Of a stretch of 64,000 bases of DNA, positions 1-12,667 are shown piece by piece (position 1 is the stretch's first letter; every line of letters starts with the position of its first letter). This DNA comes from Thunnus maccoyii (lineage: Eukaryota > Chordata > Actinopteri > Scombriformes > Scombridae). Below the pieces are notes generated by a model. That model worked only from the letters and a program-made list of their open reading frames with translations, had not been told where the DNA came from and made no database searches. The stretch lies in assembly GCF_910596095.1 (NCBI RefSeq), contig NC_056537.1:3448574-3512573 (forward strand), given 5' to 3'. Position numbers and translations under genes: made by a program.

Positions 1-214
1 TGTGAATCGGGACAGTAGCAAATCTGAAACAGTCCAGTGTTGTATTTTGGACCAAAACAAAGGGCCATAGTTGCTAAATTCCAAAATGAACCCAGAAATG
101 GAAAATAAAATGATTTCATCTGCAGATTGTAAAATTGTTTTTTTTTCCACCAGCATAATCTTTAGCTTCCGTCCAAAGTTAGCAGTTCACTTAACTGAAC
201 TTTAAGCTGCGATT

Positions 215-1075
215 GGATGTTTCTTGCCAAAATGCACCTTGGGAGTCGTAGTTAAAGGTAGAGTCAGATATTCTAATTCAATACACTTTTTGTCAAATTC
301 AGAGAATATCTCCTCATGGTCCACTACCCGTCCCTTCTGTGTGGGAGCTAAAACTGGCTCTGTAAACGGGCATGTTAACACAGTGGCTTGGAGCGTGCCA
401 CACAACACTATTCCAGCCAATCAGCAGGGGGCGCTGGTGCTCGTGCACAAGACGGGGGGGAAGCCATCAGAGCAGCTGTCTGTGTGAGAACGTGACAGTC
501 TCCCCCATGGATGTATAATAAGAGCTGGAACGCGGAAGCAAACCCGGAAGCTAGAAACTTTTTTGGTGTATGTGCCGGGCGAGCAATTCCTATAGGACTG
601 AATGGGTGCCATTTTTAGTCCGGTATCCAGCTCTTATAACACATCCATGGTCTCCCCTCTCTAGCACCCATTAGTGGGGAGGGCTGTCCGCTGTGGCCTC
701 TCTGCTCTGCGTGTGTGTAGCTCAGCCCCGCCCTCGGTCAAACAGACACACAGACCTGCTGCTCTTTACACATCCATGACACAGAGACAGAGAGCAGAGC
801 GGAGCAGAGGAGAGAGACTGAGATGAGATGAGTCCCAACCTCACACCCTGCGCTGTGATTGGCTGGGGGCTACACACCCACTACCCAAAGATTGATGCCC
901 AGAAACGTCCCGAACACAGCAAAATAATAAGAAAATACAGGCAGAGGGCAGAGTCTCTGTAGATACACACACCCCCACACACTTCTAGTGGGTCATAAGT
1001 GATGATTGGGAGGGATTACTCTATGACTCTATACATTGTTTTATAGGAAAATCCTGCATATTACACCTTTAAGGA
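215..1075. repeat. Dispersed fish repeat (about 860 bp), host of a nested inverted-repeat element
   Basis: The block has the look of a widespread teleost element: it starts near AGTTAAAGGTAGAGTC, contains AATCAGCAGGGGGCGCTGG, and ends TTACACCTTTAA. It is interrupted by the 146-bp element at 505-650. Boundaries are approximate, and there is no second copy in the window to confirm them. Confidence 0.4.
505..650. mobile_element. MITE-like element with 24-bp inverted repeats and 6-bp target duplication
   Basis: The ends CCATGGATGTATAATAAGAG... and ...CTCTTATAACACATCCATGG are inverted copies with two mismatches over 24 bp. TCTCCC flanks both sides (499-504 and 651-656), a clean 6-bp target-site duplication. 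The body has no coding capacity. It is related to the element at 15101-15592. Confidence 0.8.
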
Positions 1076-4000
1076 TGTAAATTCAATATCAAAATCTATG
1101 AAGTTGATGAATTTGGTGAAGGTCGAAAGCATAAACATCTAAGAGACAAAAGGCTAAAATCAGACAAAACAATTTATAAGAACAATTAATTATTTAAAAG
1201 ACTTAAACTGCTTACCTTAAATGTGGTCTGGAGTGAACAAGAGAAATGCTACTCACTAAAAAAAAGTAATTGTGATCTACGGACATCAAAACTGGATCAA
1301 ATTTGTAGTTCGACACCAGTAATCTTTAATAGGGTCATAGAGTTCATTTAAAGGGATTTACAAGAAATTATTGGGGGTCATATGTCTCGCTGTCTCACCG
1401 TATAATTACACCTACGTCTCCAGTAAGGATGTGCTAAAGATGACACCCCTTGCTGGGAGTTTTAAGTTTCAGCACTGGGCCAAGTAGGGGGGGCCAAGGG
1501 GCCATTGGCCGCAGCAGCAAGTTCAATCAGTTCTCTTTTTGTTTTCGTATTTTCGGAGTTATTGCAAAACTGGCTGTTGGAGACTTAAAACCACCCTGTT
1601 GTTACCAGGTACATGTAATACTTTGCATTTTGCTTGCGTGTGAAAACTTTGCTACCAGTCTGCTATTACATTATCCTGTCTTTGTGTATTTTCTGGAGCT
1701 TATTACCGCGAAACTGTCTGTTGGAGACCTAAAACCACTCTGTCGTTACCAGAATGAATGGCAGATTGGAGCCGAAAGTTACAGTGTTCGCTTCATTCCT
1801 CACACAACAAACGAGAGAGTACGCTGCCGCTATACACACACATACTTTTTCACCCCCGCACCTCTGAAATGAATCTGGCACCCCTAAGATGCAATCAGTC
1901 AGTTTGACACCATTAGAAGCTTTGCACGTCATAAAACAGCAACAACCAGGAAACAAGACTCGGTCTAAGTCAGAACTAGTTTATGTCCACTGCTTTCTAA
2001 CATTCCCATGAGTTACATAGAGGCCACATCTATTATATTTCAGTCCACCTGCTGTAGCTGACCTCATCTTCAACACTCGCTGTAATTATGCACAAGTTAT
2101 TAGAGCTGAGATTACGTGTAATTTAAAAATATGCATTTTTAATATATTATGATACTGTTGTTGTTTTTTTTAAAAAAAAAAAAAAAACCTAAAAATTTAA
2201 AACAGTGCATGTATTTTTTCTTCAATTCAATTCACCCTCAAAAAATGCGGCTTACCTTTGTGCCATCAGAGGGAACCAAAGCTTTATCCACGATGACGAT
2301 ACCGCTTCCCCAGTTCCTTTAATGAGATTCTACATTAGTGGTGTACCTAATATTATTTATTACTTATACTTGAAAATAATGGCATTGAAAAGTATCTGTC
2401 AGGTAATAAAGATGTGTGACGATCCCTAAATGATCCTGTCGACTGCTGAGCTACCGTTAGCTTCACAGACGGGATAAATTCCTGCTCACTCTAGTCCGGA
2501 TTAAGAGTTTATTAAGGTGATAAATTTCAAATAGTGATGTGTTATACTTAAAAGTTTAACTGGGAGATTCCAAGAACTAATTATCAGCTAGCATTAGCGA
2601 TAGCTGTTGTCAATATAATCAACTGCTAACTTGCCTATTAGCTAACAGATGAACATGGACATGCGTCACTCAGGGCATTGATCATTTCTTTTTATGAAAT
2701 GTTGAAAACATGCATTCAATGGTAGCTTGGCACTTTTCTCAGTGAGCTATAGATGATAATGGACCGTTCAAATAATGTCATTACTTTTTCCAGCAACACA
2801 CTATAAGAGACTTGAACTTCAGTAATGCTAATTACGTTAGCAAGTAATCCCAGTAACGTTCATTTACTTTGACATTTTTGCGATATCAACTTGTTCACAT
2901 ACTTACCAGTAGTTTGATGGAGGATTTATATCTGTTTAGTGTTTTTGCATTCAGTGGACAGACTGGTCTGCTACATGTTAGCTTGGTGCTGGATGTGTGA
3001 GGACGCGGTTAGCCTCTATAGAGAGTGAAAATGCGGCTCACATTAACTCCAAAGATCCTTATTTACATGTTGTTTCTTCTCTGGCTGGCTTGCTGACGTT
3101 TTCCACAGGCAAACCTACATTCAGGAGTCTACTGGTTTTGTTCAGAGTTGGAGGATGTGAGAACTATGGAGACCAGTAGGGGTCATAGAGAAAAAAAAAC
3201 TAATTTGTGCTTTTGAATTAATAATTCATAAACGAAACGCATTCAGTCAGCTGGAAGTTTGAAGAAAACAACAAAGAAGACATTTACCCTGTAGTGTCAC
3301 TGACTGATCTAAACTGGATTAGTTGTACATCCTCTACTTCCACAAGAAGGCTGTGTTTTTTTCACTTATTGTGTCTCCACCTACAGTATATCCATGAAGC
3401 GCTCCAGAACCCTGAAGCTCAGGTTTTATGAACTGGATGAAATCCGCAGGAGCATGAACGTGTTTACAGCGAAAAAGTCCGTTTTCATATTGAGAGGGAT
3501 CTCAGAAATAACACACTGTTGTGCTTAAAGTATATCCACATATCATAGTCCAAGATCAAAGTAAAACCTTCTTAAATGTAAGTGTTCCACAGTGAGGATG
3601 TACGCCGGACAAGAGAATGGCATGAGGGTGAATTCTGTTAAATTGAGATCACAAATTATTAATTGGAGAGCACAAATGAGTCATTTTTTTTCCTCCGTGG
3701 CCCCTCCTGGGCTCCGTAGCGAACCCTGTGATGACGTGACTGATGAAATGCTACAGCGTGTGCTAATGTTAAGCTAGCTGTTGATGGTCAGTGAATACCT
3801 TTAGTTCTTTTTATTTTTATATGTGTTAAATACAGAATATGAAACATGGAGGCTTTGGATTTGTTTAAAGTTACCTTTGACAAAGCTGTGCTGAGTAATG
3901 AAAGAAATCAAAGTAACTTCTTACTTTTGCTTTTGATGAGTAATTAGTAAATATTTCATATTTCAAATATTTCATCCACCAGTGGTAGCAGCACTCCAGT

Positions 4001-4650
4001 CAATGAGTGGGAAGTAAATCCTGAGCCATCTTGGCACATGGACTAATTTGCATTGACTTCAATGGAAGTTACCCACTTTCTGTCAGAGTAAATCCTGTCG
4101 ATTTACTGACCGATTAGATTTCTTTTTAACCGATGCAGTTGCATTTTAATAACCTTCCCAAATTTTATCAACACCTAAATACAAAAGTCTGGGTTTGATA
4201 TGTTAGCATATCAAGGTCTAAGATGAGCTAAGATTTACAACTCTGTTGGTCTATTTGAAAACCAAAAACTCAACAGAATGATATTTATTTCTCTAGGGAA
4301 CTAAGAGATAAATAATGGAATTAATTTTACCTGGCTGAACTGACGTTAACCAACAAAATATTAGATACCTGATGTCTTAATTTGTTCACTGCAGCAAAAA
4401 AAAAGCAACAAAACAACAACAAACAGGCATCATGTTGAGCTGGTAACAAACATAAGCACTAAGGAAAATAAATATAAATATCTGTAAATTGAAAAATATG
4501 ATTCAGGTTGTCCAGTCTTACTATGATGAATATTATTTTCTGTCATTTTGTGTTAACAGCTGTTTCACCTGTACATTGCGATGCAATTTGTGCAGCAAAA
4601 TATGTAAATTTGAGGTTAGTAAATATGACAAACAGGCTTCCTCAACAGCT
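1076..4650. other. Intergenic, no gene seen
   Basis: AT-rich sequence downstream of tnni2. It contains a diverged duplication (about 1567-1608 and 1710-1752, unit spacing about 143 bp), an A-tract at 2171-2187, and remnants of the TIR element described at 51998-52380. Short open frames here show no recognisable protein. Confidence 0.5.
3165..3725. mobile_element. Diverged copy of the TIR/minisatellite element (family F)
   Basis: The left end (GGGGTCATAGAGAAAAAAAA..., about 3178) and right end (TTTTTTTTCCTCCGTGGCCCC..., to about 3722) match the inverted ends of the element at 51998-52380. The phrases AGAGAATGGCATGAGGGTGAA and TTAAATTGAGA are also shared. The middle differs, either by insertion or by loss of the minisatellite. 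Confidence 0.45.
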
Positions 4651-4994
4651 GTCACTTGTTTATTTGGTTTCTGAAGCTTACAAGCTGGCTCAAAGTTAAT
4701 AATCTGTGCTGTTCACATCCAAGATCACTGATGGGTGTGGTCATAAGTGTATTTTGTTGCACCTGTAACCACACCCAGCAGTGATGTCACAGTGTCCTGG
4801 AGTCCACATGTATGTCACTGTAGCAAGTTAAACCACTGGAGGAGCAAAGACAAGATGTTCAGGCGGCGTTAAGTTCTTTAAAGGAGGATTTGTTGACGAC
4901 TAAATGGTAGATTAAATGGTAACCATTCAATGAAACATAAAAACTGCAGGTTCGTTAAGAGCGGATGCAGGTTTTGGCAGATAAGACGCTTGAT

Positions 4995-7900
4995 TTAAGC
5001 CTCCGCCTCAAACATCTTCTTCCTCCCGTCCATGCCAGATTTGTCTTCAATGTTTTTACGCCAGTCGCCGACGTCACGCAGTTCCTTATCCTGAAACACC
5101 AAGACGACCAAAAATCAGAACTTTTTAGATTAAGATCAAAAAGTCAAATAAACAATAACTGGTCTAATTATCACACTTTCCTTTGACTGATCAGGATTGT
5201 CACTTATAACTTTAAAAAAAAAAACAACATAAATAAACATTCCTGATATGGATCCTGTAGACCGTAACATAGCTATTCAATACAGTTATCAGTAGTTCTA
5301 ACAGTAAGTGCGGGAGTATTTTTTGTTTCATTATGATAGATACATTTTAGAGTACATAATTTAGCATTTCTGTTCTGCAATTTCTTGTTACTTGTTGGCC
5401 AACATTTACACTGATAGTAATGTATCTGCAATTAGTTAAGCTTGGCCTTGTTGATTTATCTGTCTAGCTCTACCTGACATTGTGGACTTTAAGAACGGGT
5501 TCACATTTACAATTCTTCTCAAGTCTTAAAACAACAGTCAGGAGCCCAAATGAACAGTGAAACCTGTTTTTCTTGCTGTAATCATTCCTCCTGTTCATAC
5601 TGACCATTAGAAGATCCCTTCATAATGCACTTACAATCGAAGTGTTGGAGGACAAAATCTACAGTCCCCCTTCTGTGCAAAAATGTATTTAAAAGTTTAT
5701 CTGGAGCTAATATGAAGCTTCAGCGTCCAAATGAGTCAAATCAAGTAGATATCTTTCAACGTTACAGTCTTTTTAGTGCCAAAGTTCCTCTTTTTGTTAC
5801 TATACTTCCACCGCAGCTCAACAGGGAAACACTGTCCGAGGAAACACAAAGAGGGAATTTTGTGTGGACACACTGTGGATTTTGGCCTCCATCACTTACG
5901 CTGAAAGCACATTTGAACCTCTTCCACTGTTCATATGAACACCTGACTGTTCTTTATTTAAACATTCTAATCTATCACATCAGTGTAAATGAATGGAATC
6001 TAAAGCAATTCATCTTATAAGGAGGGTCAAATTTGGGGATAAAAGGATAGAAACCATTGTCTTATGGTCACTGTAGTTTATACTTCACTTCATCCACAAG
6101 CCTCTTTGTCTACTAACTCAATTTACAAGCTGGTTATTGCAAAAAGGTGTGTTTCTTATCACGTGCATCTCTGTCAACCCTCCTGTTGTCCTTGGGTCAA
6201 TTTTGATCCGGGAATGGGAAATGGTTTTAAAACAGTATCCTGACTAAACCTTTACATATACCAGTCTGCCATAATCCATCAACATATTTTAAAATAATTC
6301 ATAATTTCTCAGTCAGGATTTTGAAACCATTTCAATTTCTTTGATGACAGCACATAATGACACCTGTTGTCCTCCCGGGTCAAAATTGACCCAAGGACAA
6401 CAGGAGGCTTAAACAGATTTAGATGGAGTCGGTTCCTCACCTCCTCTTTCACCTCCTTCTTGACCTGCTTCAGGTTGGCCCTCAGGTCCATGTTGACTGT
6501 GTGTTTAGAGCCCAGCAGAGCTTTCAGCATGGCGTCAGCAGACATGCGTACTTTCCTCAGGACGGGCTTCTTGAACTTGCCCATCAGGTCCTGGACTTTG
6601 ATCTTCAGGTCGTCGATCTGGAAAGTAAAGAGGATGATCTCAGTCGATATAAGAGTCTGGATTCACTGCAAACAGCTTAATCACGCTACTGAATGTTTCT
6701 GTCAGTCATCAGAAAGGTGATATTCATATCTAACTACTGCTTCTTTCTATCGTGATCTTTGGATGTTGTTTTCCATTTCAGTGCCTTGTAGCAAGCTCTT
6801 TAGATTCTTTGCACTGCAACAACACACAAAAGTGTTGGACGGAGCAAACAATATACTGATTCATCTCATTATAGGTGTATTCTTTCTATTTATTTATCCA
6901 TCTATCTTGTGTATAGTTAGAAATTTTGATCTGATGGGGGCGATACCTTCATGTTCCTGATTTTCCCATAAATTTCCACTCACGTATGTAAGTATAATTG
7001 GGTATACATTGGATGTGTAATGGTATGTACTGCACTCTGACTCCAACACTGTCTGATTTCATAATTAATCAACTGTATGTAGTTACCACTTAATGCAATG
7101 GAAGGATAATAAAGCAGAATTTGCTTTACTTCCACTCAGCAGTGTCCTACACTCTTGTGGTCTGAAACACCTTGATACTCGAAAACCCGGAAAACTCAAA
7201 CTTTTGATATATTTAGAGGTCTGAACCCAGGTATGTATACCAAGGCAACACAACACTTAAACCTCTCTAGATGTCTTGAGTATCATTTCACACATTTTCC
7301 CAACTTCAGCCTGAGATATTTACTATCTTTGGAAACTACTGGATCTGCAGAATTTGAGTTTACGACGATGGACCGACCGAAGGATCTGCAGGGTTTAAAT
7401 CATTTTATATAATCTACCTCCTTGTCAGCTTTGCCGACTTTCATCTCCAGGTTGTATCTCTCCTCATCGATCCCGTCGATCTTGTGGTGAATCTCCCTGC
7501 ACAGTTCCTAAACACACATGTAAACATTAGTAGTAAAACAGTGTATCGTGGCACAGCATGTCACAATATGTCTTCAGTCTTTGTTTTTGCACCATGAACC
7601 AGGTATCATTCTGAACTGTGAACTGCATTACAAGACATACAGTACCAAAAGTCAAAAGTTTGAACACACCTTCCCATTCACTTGGATAAGAAAGTCTGTC
7701 CAAACTTCTGACCAGTACTGTATATGTTCATCCTCAGCACAGGAAATGTGTTGGTGTTTGTGATGTATACCTGCAGCTCCTGCATGCTCCTGGGCATGGA
7801 CAGAGGAGGGCAGTTCTCAGCCATGTACCGAGTCCTCTCTCGCTCTTGCTCCCTCTCTTCCTCCTCCAGCAAACCTTTAGCGATGGACAGCATCAAACTC

Positions 7901-8617
7901 TGCCAAACAATCAGTGGTGGAAGAAATATTCAGAGCCTTTACTTAAAGAAAAGTACCAATACAGCAATGTAAAAATACTCCATTACAAGTAAAAGTCCTG
8001 CATGCAAAATCCTACTTAAGTAAGTCAGTTAAGTATGTGAATAGATTTTTGCCAAACATCTGGATTAACATCAATATCACATTAAAAATACCTCCTATGT
8101 CAGCATCCCCTTTTCTTTTATAACTCAATGTAGACTGTAAAAAAATTTTAAAGGAATCTTTTACCTTCAGATGATGCTTGCGACTCGAAGACATCTTTTT
8201 CCTGAAGGGTTTGAGAAAACATCAATTTGTTATGACATACAGTATTTCTTATTCTTGATTAAAAAATATTTTATCTGCATAACTAACCCAATATGTAAGA
8301 AAAGTGACTTTATTCTTGGAAGGTCCTGAGATCAAATCATGTTTGATTGAAAACATCTTTTTACTAACTTTCTGAAAGTTTGAAAAGGAAGTTTTTAGGA
8401 CTTAATAATAGACCAAATGGGATGATAAGAAATTTCAATTACAATACAATATATGATTTTTACAGTTCTAATATTAATATTTTAAAATTGTAATAATTTG
8501 CAGAAGTTTTTTAAGTTTAAAATGTTTGATATGATTTTGACATTTTGAAGTTTAGATTCAGTGTTATAGATCCAAAATGAAATATACATGAAGAAGAAGA
8601 ATTACTCACTCCGACAT
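4995..8617 (-). CDS. tnni2: Troponin I, fast skeletal muscle (complete, 6 coding blocks)
   Basis: Inhibitory subunit of the thin-filament troponin complex. It binds actin and troponin C and blocks actomyosin in resting fast muscle. Coding blocks on the minus strand are 8610-8617, 8165-8201, 7771-7899, 7418-7507, 6441-6617 and 4995-5090. They total 537 nt, stay in frame, have GT-AG borders, and encode 178 residues plus TAA. The N-terminus [15 protein letters not shown] is followed by the Glu/Arg-rich troponin C/T-binding helix. The inhibitory segment [12 protein letters not shown] lies at about residues 101-112, the switch region [15 protein letters not shown] at 113-127, and the C-terminus ends [20 protein letters not shown]...EAEA. 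Length matches the fast isoform and there is no cardiac-type N-terminal extension. The first coding block holds only 8 coding nt, as in other troponin I genes. A possible poly(A) signal (AATAAA on the minus strand) is at 4659-4664. Paralogue assignment within teleost tnni2 duplicates cannot be decided here. Confidence 0.97.
5490..5965 (+). mobile_element. Fold-back repeat, family A, copy 1
   Basis: Shares long near-identical stretches with 28436-28890 and 63056-63475, for example AAGCTTCAGCGTCCAAATGA and CAGGGAAACACTGTCCGAGG. The left arm is present and the right arm is shortened. The 131-codon open frame across it is repeat-derived, not a gene. Confidence 0.8.
6180..6409. mobile_element. MITE in the last tnni2 intron, 31-bp inverted repeats
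   Basis: The left end CCTGTTGTCCTTGGGTCAAT... and the right end ...ATTGACCCAAGGACAACAGG are inverted copies over about 31 bp with one mismatch. The right end also folds on itself, because CCTGTTGTCCT recurs at 6363. It stops about 31 nt from the donor of the preceding tnni2 exon. Confidence 0.75.
7908..8035. repeat. Fragment of the composite 'AAGTA' element in a tnni2 intron
   Basis: Matches the left part of the element at 25680-26585: GTGGTGGAAGAAATATTCAG, AATACTCCATTACAAGTAAA and GTCCTGCATG. It begins next to the acceptor of the exon 7771-7899. Confidence 0.65.
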
Positions 8618-9034
8618 CTTGGCGTTTGTTTGGCGTCACACCCTACAGAAAAAATAAGATTTTCCATTTTGAAATAACAATAGGTCAGGACACACGACAG
8701 GAAAAAAAATGGACAGATAGATGAATAATTGTCAAATAACAAGTGGTTATTTATTTGGAAGATATCTTAGAAACACAGAAGAGTCATTAACAAACAGAGG
8801 TGAAGGCCCGGTCAGGCTGAGGAGGAACAGGCCTGGTGTTTCTGAAATAATAACTCCACTTAGAGGAAACACGACACTGTCTCGAGCAGCCGTAATCCTC
8901 CTCAAGGAAAAACATCTAGTCTAAATTCGGACAAGGATCTGGGGTCCAGTTGTCCCCCCCTGGGCATCAATGTCATGAAAGATCTGTCTACTGGAAGATT
9001 ATCAGAAAACACCTGATACCTCCTCCGTTGGCAC

Positions 9035-9478
9035 TTACATCTCTGACATGACCGACACATTATCCATATTCTCTGAAAATAGAGACTGTGCTGAGCAATC
9101 TAGATCAACAATCACTGCATCCCAAACAGAAAACAGAGCAGTAAACTCTCTCATTTCTTCACCGAAATGCTTAAAAGACATCACAACAATGTGTTCTCCA
9201 CTGGGACAGAGTTGTGAAAAAACTACGGCTGTCGCAATAATGTTTTTTTGCTCCCAGTACTTTAAGTCCTTCAACATCTGCCAAGACCAATACCAAGTTT
9301 GATCCAATACTTCTCTTACAACACCGTGTGGACAATAGCACCTCCAAATCACAACATTTCCTGGATCAACACTAACGTTTTGAAACTCAACCAAGATTAC
9401 GGTGGAATTTTCAATGATATAAGCAGTGAATTTTTGGGGATTTGATGCTACTATAACAGAATCAGAGAACAGCTGCAT
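9035..9478 (-). CDS. Unrecognised 147-codon open frame inside tnni2 intron 1
   Basis: An uninterrupted minus-strand frame of 147 codons starts at an ATG whose next bases (ATGCAG) could also serve as an acceptor. It ends in GAGAT|GTAAGT, a consensus splice donor overlapping the stop. The peptide is balanced in composition and Trp-rich in the middle (TWYWSWQMLKDLKYWEQK), unlike chance translations of AT-rich DNA. I do not recognise the family. It could be an isolated exon, a pseudogene fragment or part of an uncatalogued repeat. Both neighbouring sequences contain stops, so any larger protein would need splicing. The overlapping plus-strand 84-codon frame is treated as its shadow. Confidence 0.25.
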   Translation of the reverse strand: MQLFSDSVIVASNPQKFTAYIIENSTVILVEFQNVSVDPGNVVIWRCYCPHGVVREVLDQTWYWSWQMLKDLKYWEQKNIIATAVVFSQLCPSGEHIVVMSFKHFGEEMREFTALFSVWDAVIVDLDCSAQSLFSENMDNVSVMSEM

Positions 9479-11026
9479 TATCCAAACACAAGAATTGTTG
9501 ACAATTTATAAACAACAAAGCCGGGGTTATGGGACGTCAAGTACATTTTTAGAAAAATACTTTTTCATGAGTTCACTTTTTTAGACATTTATTTAGATAA
9601 ACAACTTAAACTGTCAAACTCTTATTACATACAAGTACTTTTAAAAACTTACTTTGAATTGATCATGGGGTTACAATTAATACTTTATATTTTTAATGTT
9701 GGTCACATCACAATGACTACTAAAAAAAAACAAAGTATCCATATGTAGATTTTTCTACTAAGACATTAAAGCCTGATTAAGACAAAATGTTGTCACTATA
9801 AAGCAAAGTATCATCAGCATAAAGAAATCTGTCATACTTTAAATTGGTGCCAAATAACTTTTTAATGAGTGAAATATCAACTGTCATTCTCTCCTGATCT
9901 TCACATAATTCCTTAATAATAAATACAATAATAACCATTTCATCATAGCACACTGCAAATTTACCAATAAATCAGTTTACTGAAATACTGTATGGATGTT
10001 TCCTTATATATCAAATATCAGTCAGGCTCAGTTGTTCCTTTCCGGACCACAGCTACAGACAAAACAGCCAAGACTTTCTTTACACTTTTTATTTTCCTTA
10101 AGTTTTTTTTCTTCATTTCATTCATTATTCTTATATTTTTTTGAGTTAATCCTGAAAAACAGTAATGTACCTCAGAGTTAAATAGCATCATTATGCCTTA
10201 AAGGTGTGCTAATTTAAAATAATAATATACATTTCTGATTTTTGGAATGTAAGAAGACTTTGTGTCCAAATTCTGTAAAATATATCAATGCCATTCTGTT
10301 GTTGTGTTGGAAGGAAATTACATGAAAATTCTGAAAAACTACATATATATGAATTTGTAAGATAAATGTAAAGAAACATACTACAATCTTTACCATCATA
10401 TTTATCTTTTAAATAGTTTTATGTTACGTCAAGTTTTCTTTTATAAATAGATTTATATTTTTTTTAATATACAGACTGCCTATAAATAAAAAATAAATGT
10501 TTTTGTACACATGTATGTGTGTTTCCATCTCATATTCAAACAGATTTTCTTGGATTCATATACATGCAGATCATTGTGAGCATAACTGGATAAGACTTGA
10601 AGCCAAAGATCATTTTATTAGATAAAGCCGTCAGGTTTAGACTAAGCTCTGACACATTAAACCTATTCAAACAGTATGTGATGACACAGCGATAAACACT
10701 GGGACTATCACTTTTCAGCGACACACCTCATCACACGTCTGCAGCACTGACTGCTTCATCCCAAAACTAACCATATATAACATTCAAAAACTCCCCAGTC
10801 TGCATCATCACCTTCATCATCCTACAGCAACAGCTTCTAATGACCTGGTTCATTTTACCAACTCAACAATAACAGTTTAAACTGTTCCAGCAAAAGCTCA
10901 AAGAAAAACACCAAAAACCTTATTTACTGTTGCTAACTGCATGATGACAGAACCAAACAACTTGTATATGAATAAAAATTGGAAAAAACTTCCTGCAGCA
11001 GCACAAGAAAGAAGAAGGTTTCTCAC

Positions 11027-11072
11027 CTTTTAACTGAAGTTGGAAACAGAACAGAGCGACAGATTTGTTTAG
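11027..11072 (-). other. tnni2: Predicted non-coding exon 1 of tnni2
   Basis: The minus strand reads AAG|GTGAGA with the donor at 11021-11026, a strong 5' splice site. It lies about 30-45 nt downstream of a TATA box. It can splice to the acceptor at 8643-8644, which precedes the ATG-bearing exon (8610-8642, 25 nt of 5' UTR before the ATG). Known troponin I fast genes start with a short untranslated exon, so the arrangement fits. The transcription start is inferred from the TATA position only. Confidence 0.5.
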
Positions 11073-11100
11073 GGGCTCAGTTTTGGCATTATAAGTTGGG

Positions 11101-11235
11101 TTTATATTGCATTCCATCTTCCTCTTTATGGAAGTCGATTTTCTCACAGACCAATAGGCTCACCAGCTCGTGAAATATTATATCTGACCCCCACTTCATC
11201 CCCTAATCTCCTCCCTATCCAAACATTATAAATAA
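11101..11235 (-). promoter_or_regulatory. Predicted muscle promoter of tnni2 (TATA, M-CAT, CCAAT, MEF2)
   Basis: Reading upstream on the minus strand there is TATAAA at 11101-11106, an M-CAT core (CATTCC on the plus strand) at 11110-11115 and an inverted CCAAT at 11151-11155. A perfect MEF2 consensus TTATTTATAA follows at 11226-11235. MEF2 and M-CAT (TEAD) sites are established muscle-gene elements, and the cluster sits at the right distance from a good splice donor at 11026. I saw no E-box CANNTG within it; a CAAATG lies near 11352. The promoter role is inferred. Confidence 0.55.
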
Positions 11236-12667
11236 CCCCTTGCTTCTAGATTGTTTCACAGATTGCATTATCCTCCCCCGACCCCCCAAAAAGAAGGCGC
11301 TGCTAAAAAGCCAGGAGGTGAAAATGAGGAGAAGTAGAGTAGAGAGAGGAGGCAAATGTCTCGCTTAACATGTTTTTTTTTATCGCAGATTAACACTGGT
11401 ATGCTCACTGGATCAAACAGGACTGGGCTCTGAGGCAGTTTTTCGGTGACGGAGTCCAGGGAGCAGCAGTGATGAAAGTTGAGGGCACAGCAGGTGGAAA
11501 GGCCGACAAAGTCAAGAGTGGAGTTTCATGACAGTCATTTAAGACACACTAAATGGACACTATTAAGAAACTGTTAACAGGAGCCGGCCTGTAAGGGAAG
11601 GAAAGTGAGAGGAGATGGAAACTTTCTGAATAAATATAATTCAGGAGCAGACGGAGAAGCCAGAGGGAGTGAAAAGAGCAGAAATATTACAGTAAAAAGG
11701 TCATAAATAGAAAAGAAAGATCTGTTAACTTATTTGTTATCTCCAAACTTATTCATCAAACTGAAGCTAAATGAGCAGCAAAGCCTCTAAATAAAAGTTG
11801 TACTGACTCGTTGACTAAATGATATTTGAGGTGAAAGTAAGCCAGCAACATAGATGGAAATACAGCAAAAAAAAGTAACAGTGTAAGTGCAAGTAGTTGC
11901 TAATTTGAAATTGCACAAATTATGCAGGAAGTCACCTTATGTAACAATAATGTATTCCATTAATGGTAAAAATATATATATATTTTTGGAAATATGCAAC
12001 AAAATGCAAATAAATACAAAAATATTAAATGTAATATAAATAAGAACATAAATAAATGCAAACAAATACATGAAAAAAGCAAAAAACAATCAAATTGAAA
12101 AAAATTGATTCATCCAGATAAAAGAAAATGAGGATATTTGAGTAAAAATTCACAACTACAGCAAAAAATTACCTTTCGGTGTTAAAGGGACATAGCGAAG
12201 ATTAAAATAAAGTCAATATTAAACAATAAATACACTCTCTCCGTCACTAATGTATTCTTGACAGATGTAAAAGCAGAAAAGCATTTGCTGTGGTGTTTTT
12301 TCTGTGAGGGCGGGGTGGGTTACACACATGGGGGTCCAGTCAGGGCTGCTGGTGACAGACAAACTGCAGCATGTGAAGCCATGAACACACTAATGATAAG
12401 AGAACCAAGACTATTACAGTTCATCAGCTTTAATAGGATATCAGAGTGGTTTTATTCAATCGGAAAATCTGATGTATGCTTGGTGCGTAAAGCATTAGCT
12501 AGCACTTGGCATTTTCAGAGTGGTGGCTAATGAGTTGCAACAGAGTTATAATTGTTTCATATTGAGAAGCTGGTTGGTTTCTAGGTGGTTGCTACATGGT
12601 TTTTATGGCCTCTGTGAGTTGTTGCTGGGCTATTGCTGGTGGAATATGTGTGCTTCTTTATTGCACA

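Noticed and set aside
1450..1872. Plus-strand 140-codon open frame
   Set aside because: Contains the duplicated LAVGDLKPPC / LSVGDLKPLC segments created by an internal DNA duplication. There is no recognisable domain and no splice context.
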